DNA from: an uncultured Clostridia bacterium
GTDB lineage: Bacteria > Bacillota > Clostridia > Oscillospirales > Acutalibacteraceae
Assembly: GCA_946610835.1 (NCBI GenBank)
Contig: CAMOCU010000057.1
Location: 1 to 6,493, forward strand
Direction: 5' to 3'
Length of the DNA: 6,493 bases
Of the stretch, positions 6,270-6,493 are shown in pieces. Positions within the stretch are counted from its first letter, which is position 1; each line of letters opens with the position of its first letter. Both the position numbers and the translations under genes were made by a program. Under the pieces are notes generated by a model. The model made no database searches. It saw only the letters and a program-made list of their open reading frames with translations, and was not told the origin of the DNA.

Positions 6270-6493
6270 TTAAGGATTCACGACATGAATCGGCGCGCCT
6301 GAAAAGAACGCGCGCAGATTGTCCTGACAAATGCGCATCAGCCGCTCGCGCGTTTCAAAAGCCGCCCAGGCAATGTGGGGCGTAACAATACACTTTTCGT
6401 GGAACGCTATAGGATTATCCGATGCGGCAGGCTCCGCGGACAGCACATCCACTCCGCATCCGGCAATGATCCCTTTGTCCAGCGCGTCGCGCA
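6270..6493 (-). CDS. D-2-hydroxyacid dehydrogenase, C-terminal end (partial)
   Basis: The frame is open to the window edge; the visible 73 residues start RDALDKGIIAGCGVDVL and end HVVNP. Enzymes of this family reduce 2-keto acids such as hydroxypyruvate or glyoxylate with NAD(P)H. Visible marks: GVDVLSAEP, whose Glu corresponds to the catalytic Glu of the family; DNPI; and TPHIAWAAFETRERL, holding the catalytic His of the Glu-His pair. The wording PHIAWA followed by N...F..G.P...VN is closest to the glycerate dehydrogenase/hydroxypyruvate reductase branch, but the specificity residues lie outside the window. The GTG at 6452 is an internal Val codon, not a start. The stop TAA is at 6272-6270. 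No clear intrinsic terminator follows in the 106 bases before metG, so some readthrough into metG is possible. Confidence 0.93.
   Translation of the reverse strand, partial: RDALDKGIIAGCGVDVLSAEPAASDNPIAFHEKCIVTPHIAWAAFETRERLMRICQDNLRAFFSGAPIHVVNP

Noticed and set aside
6270..6452. A separate 60-residue gene starting at GTG 6452
   Set aside because: The frame continues upstream to the window edge with matching D-2-hydroxyacid dehydrogenase sequence; the GTG is an internal Val.

Overview
The window reads as a chromosomal segment of a Gram-positive, Firmicutes-type bacterium, most likely a gut-associated Clostridia/Oscillospiraceae-like lineage. This is inferred from strong AGGAGG-type ribosome binding sites, a metG-tatD gene pair as in Bacillus and Clostridia, a DUF4474-like secreted protein of a type I associate with Clostridia, and moderate GC content. 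No taxon can be fixed from the sequence alone. All convincing genes lie on the minus strand, so they are read from high to low coordinates.

Layout in transcription order (right to left). The right edge holds the C-terminal end of a D-2-hydroxyacid dehydrogenase (stop at 6270). A 106-base AT-rich gap follows, with a good extended -10 promoter (6196-6224) that overlaps a 9-bp direct repeat. Then come metG (methionyl-tRNA synthetase, 6163-4214), tatD (metal-dependent DNase/hydrolase, overlapping metG by 4 bases, 4217-3450) and a 64-base leader with a hairpin and competing inverted repeats. After these lie an exported Ig-like (Big_2) + DUF4474-like protein with a C-terminal membrane segment (3385-2267), a terminator-like hairpin plus 12-bp palindrome (2209-2254), a BMP/PnrA-family lipoprotein (2194-1013), and folD (1001-144). 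folD's Shine-Dalgarno overlaps the lipoprotein stop codon. A clear Rho-independent terminator (105-77) closes the unit. The first 54 bases may hold the tail of a convergent plus-strand gene, but this is weak.

The unit looks like one operon (metG promoter to folD terminator) of housekeeping genes for translation and one-carbon metabolism. Two surface proteins are inserted between tatD and folD: a membrane-anchored Ig/DUF4474-like protein and an orphan substrate-binding-type lipoprotein with no ABC permease or ATPase beside it. MetG charges initiator and elongator tRNA with Met, and FolD supplies 10-formyl-THF, the donor for formylating Met-tRNAfMet, so these two are functionally linked. The role of the two exported proteins is unknown.

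I found no mobile element, CRISPR array, tRNA/rRNA gene or obviously new multi-gene system. The least-explained parts are the two exported proteins and the RNA structures placed just before each of them.
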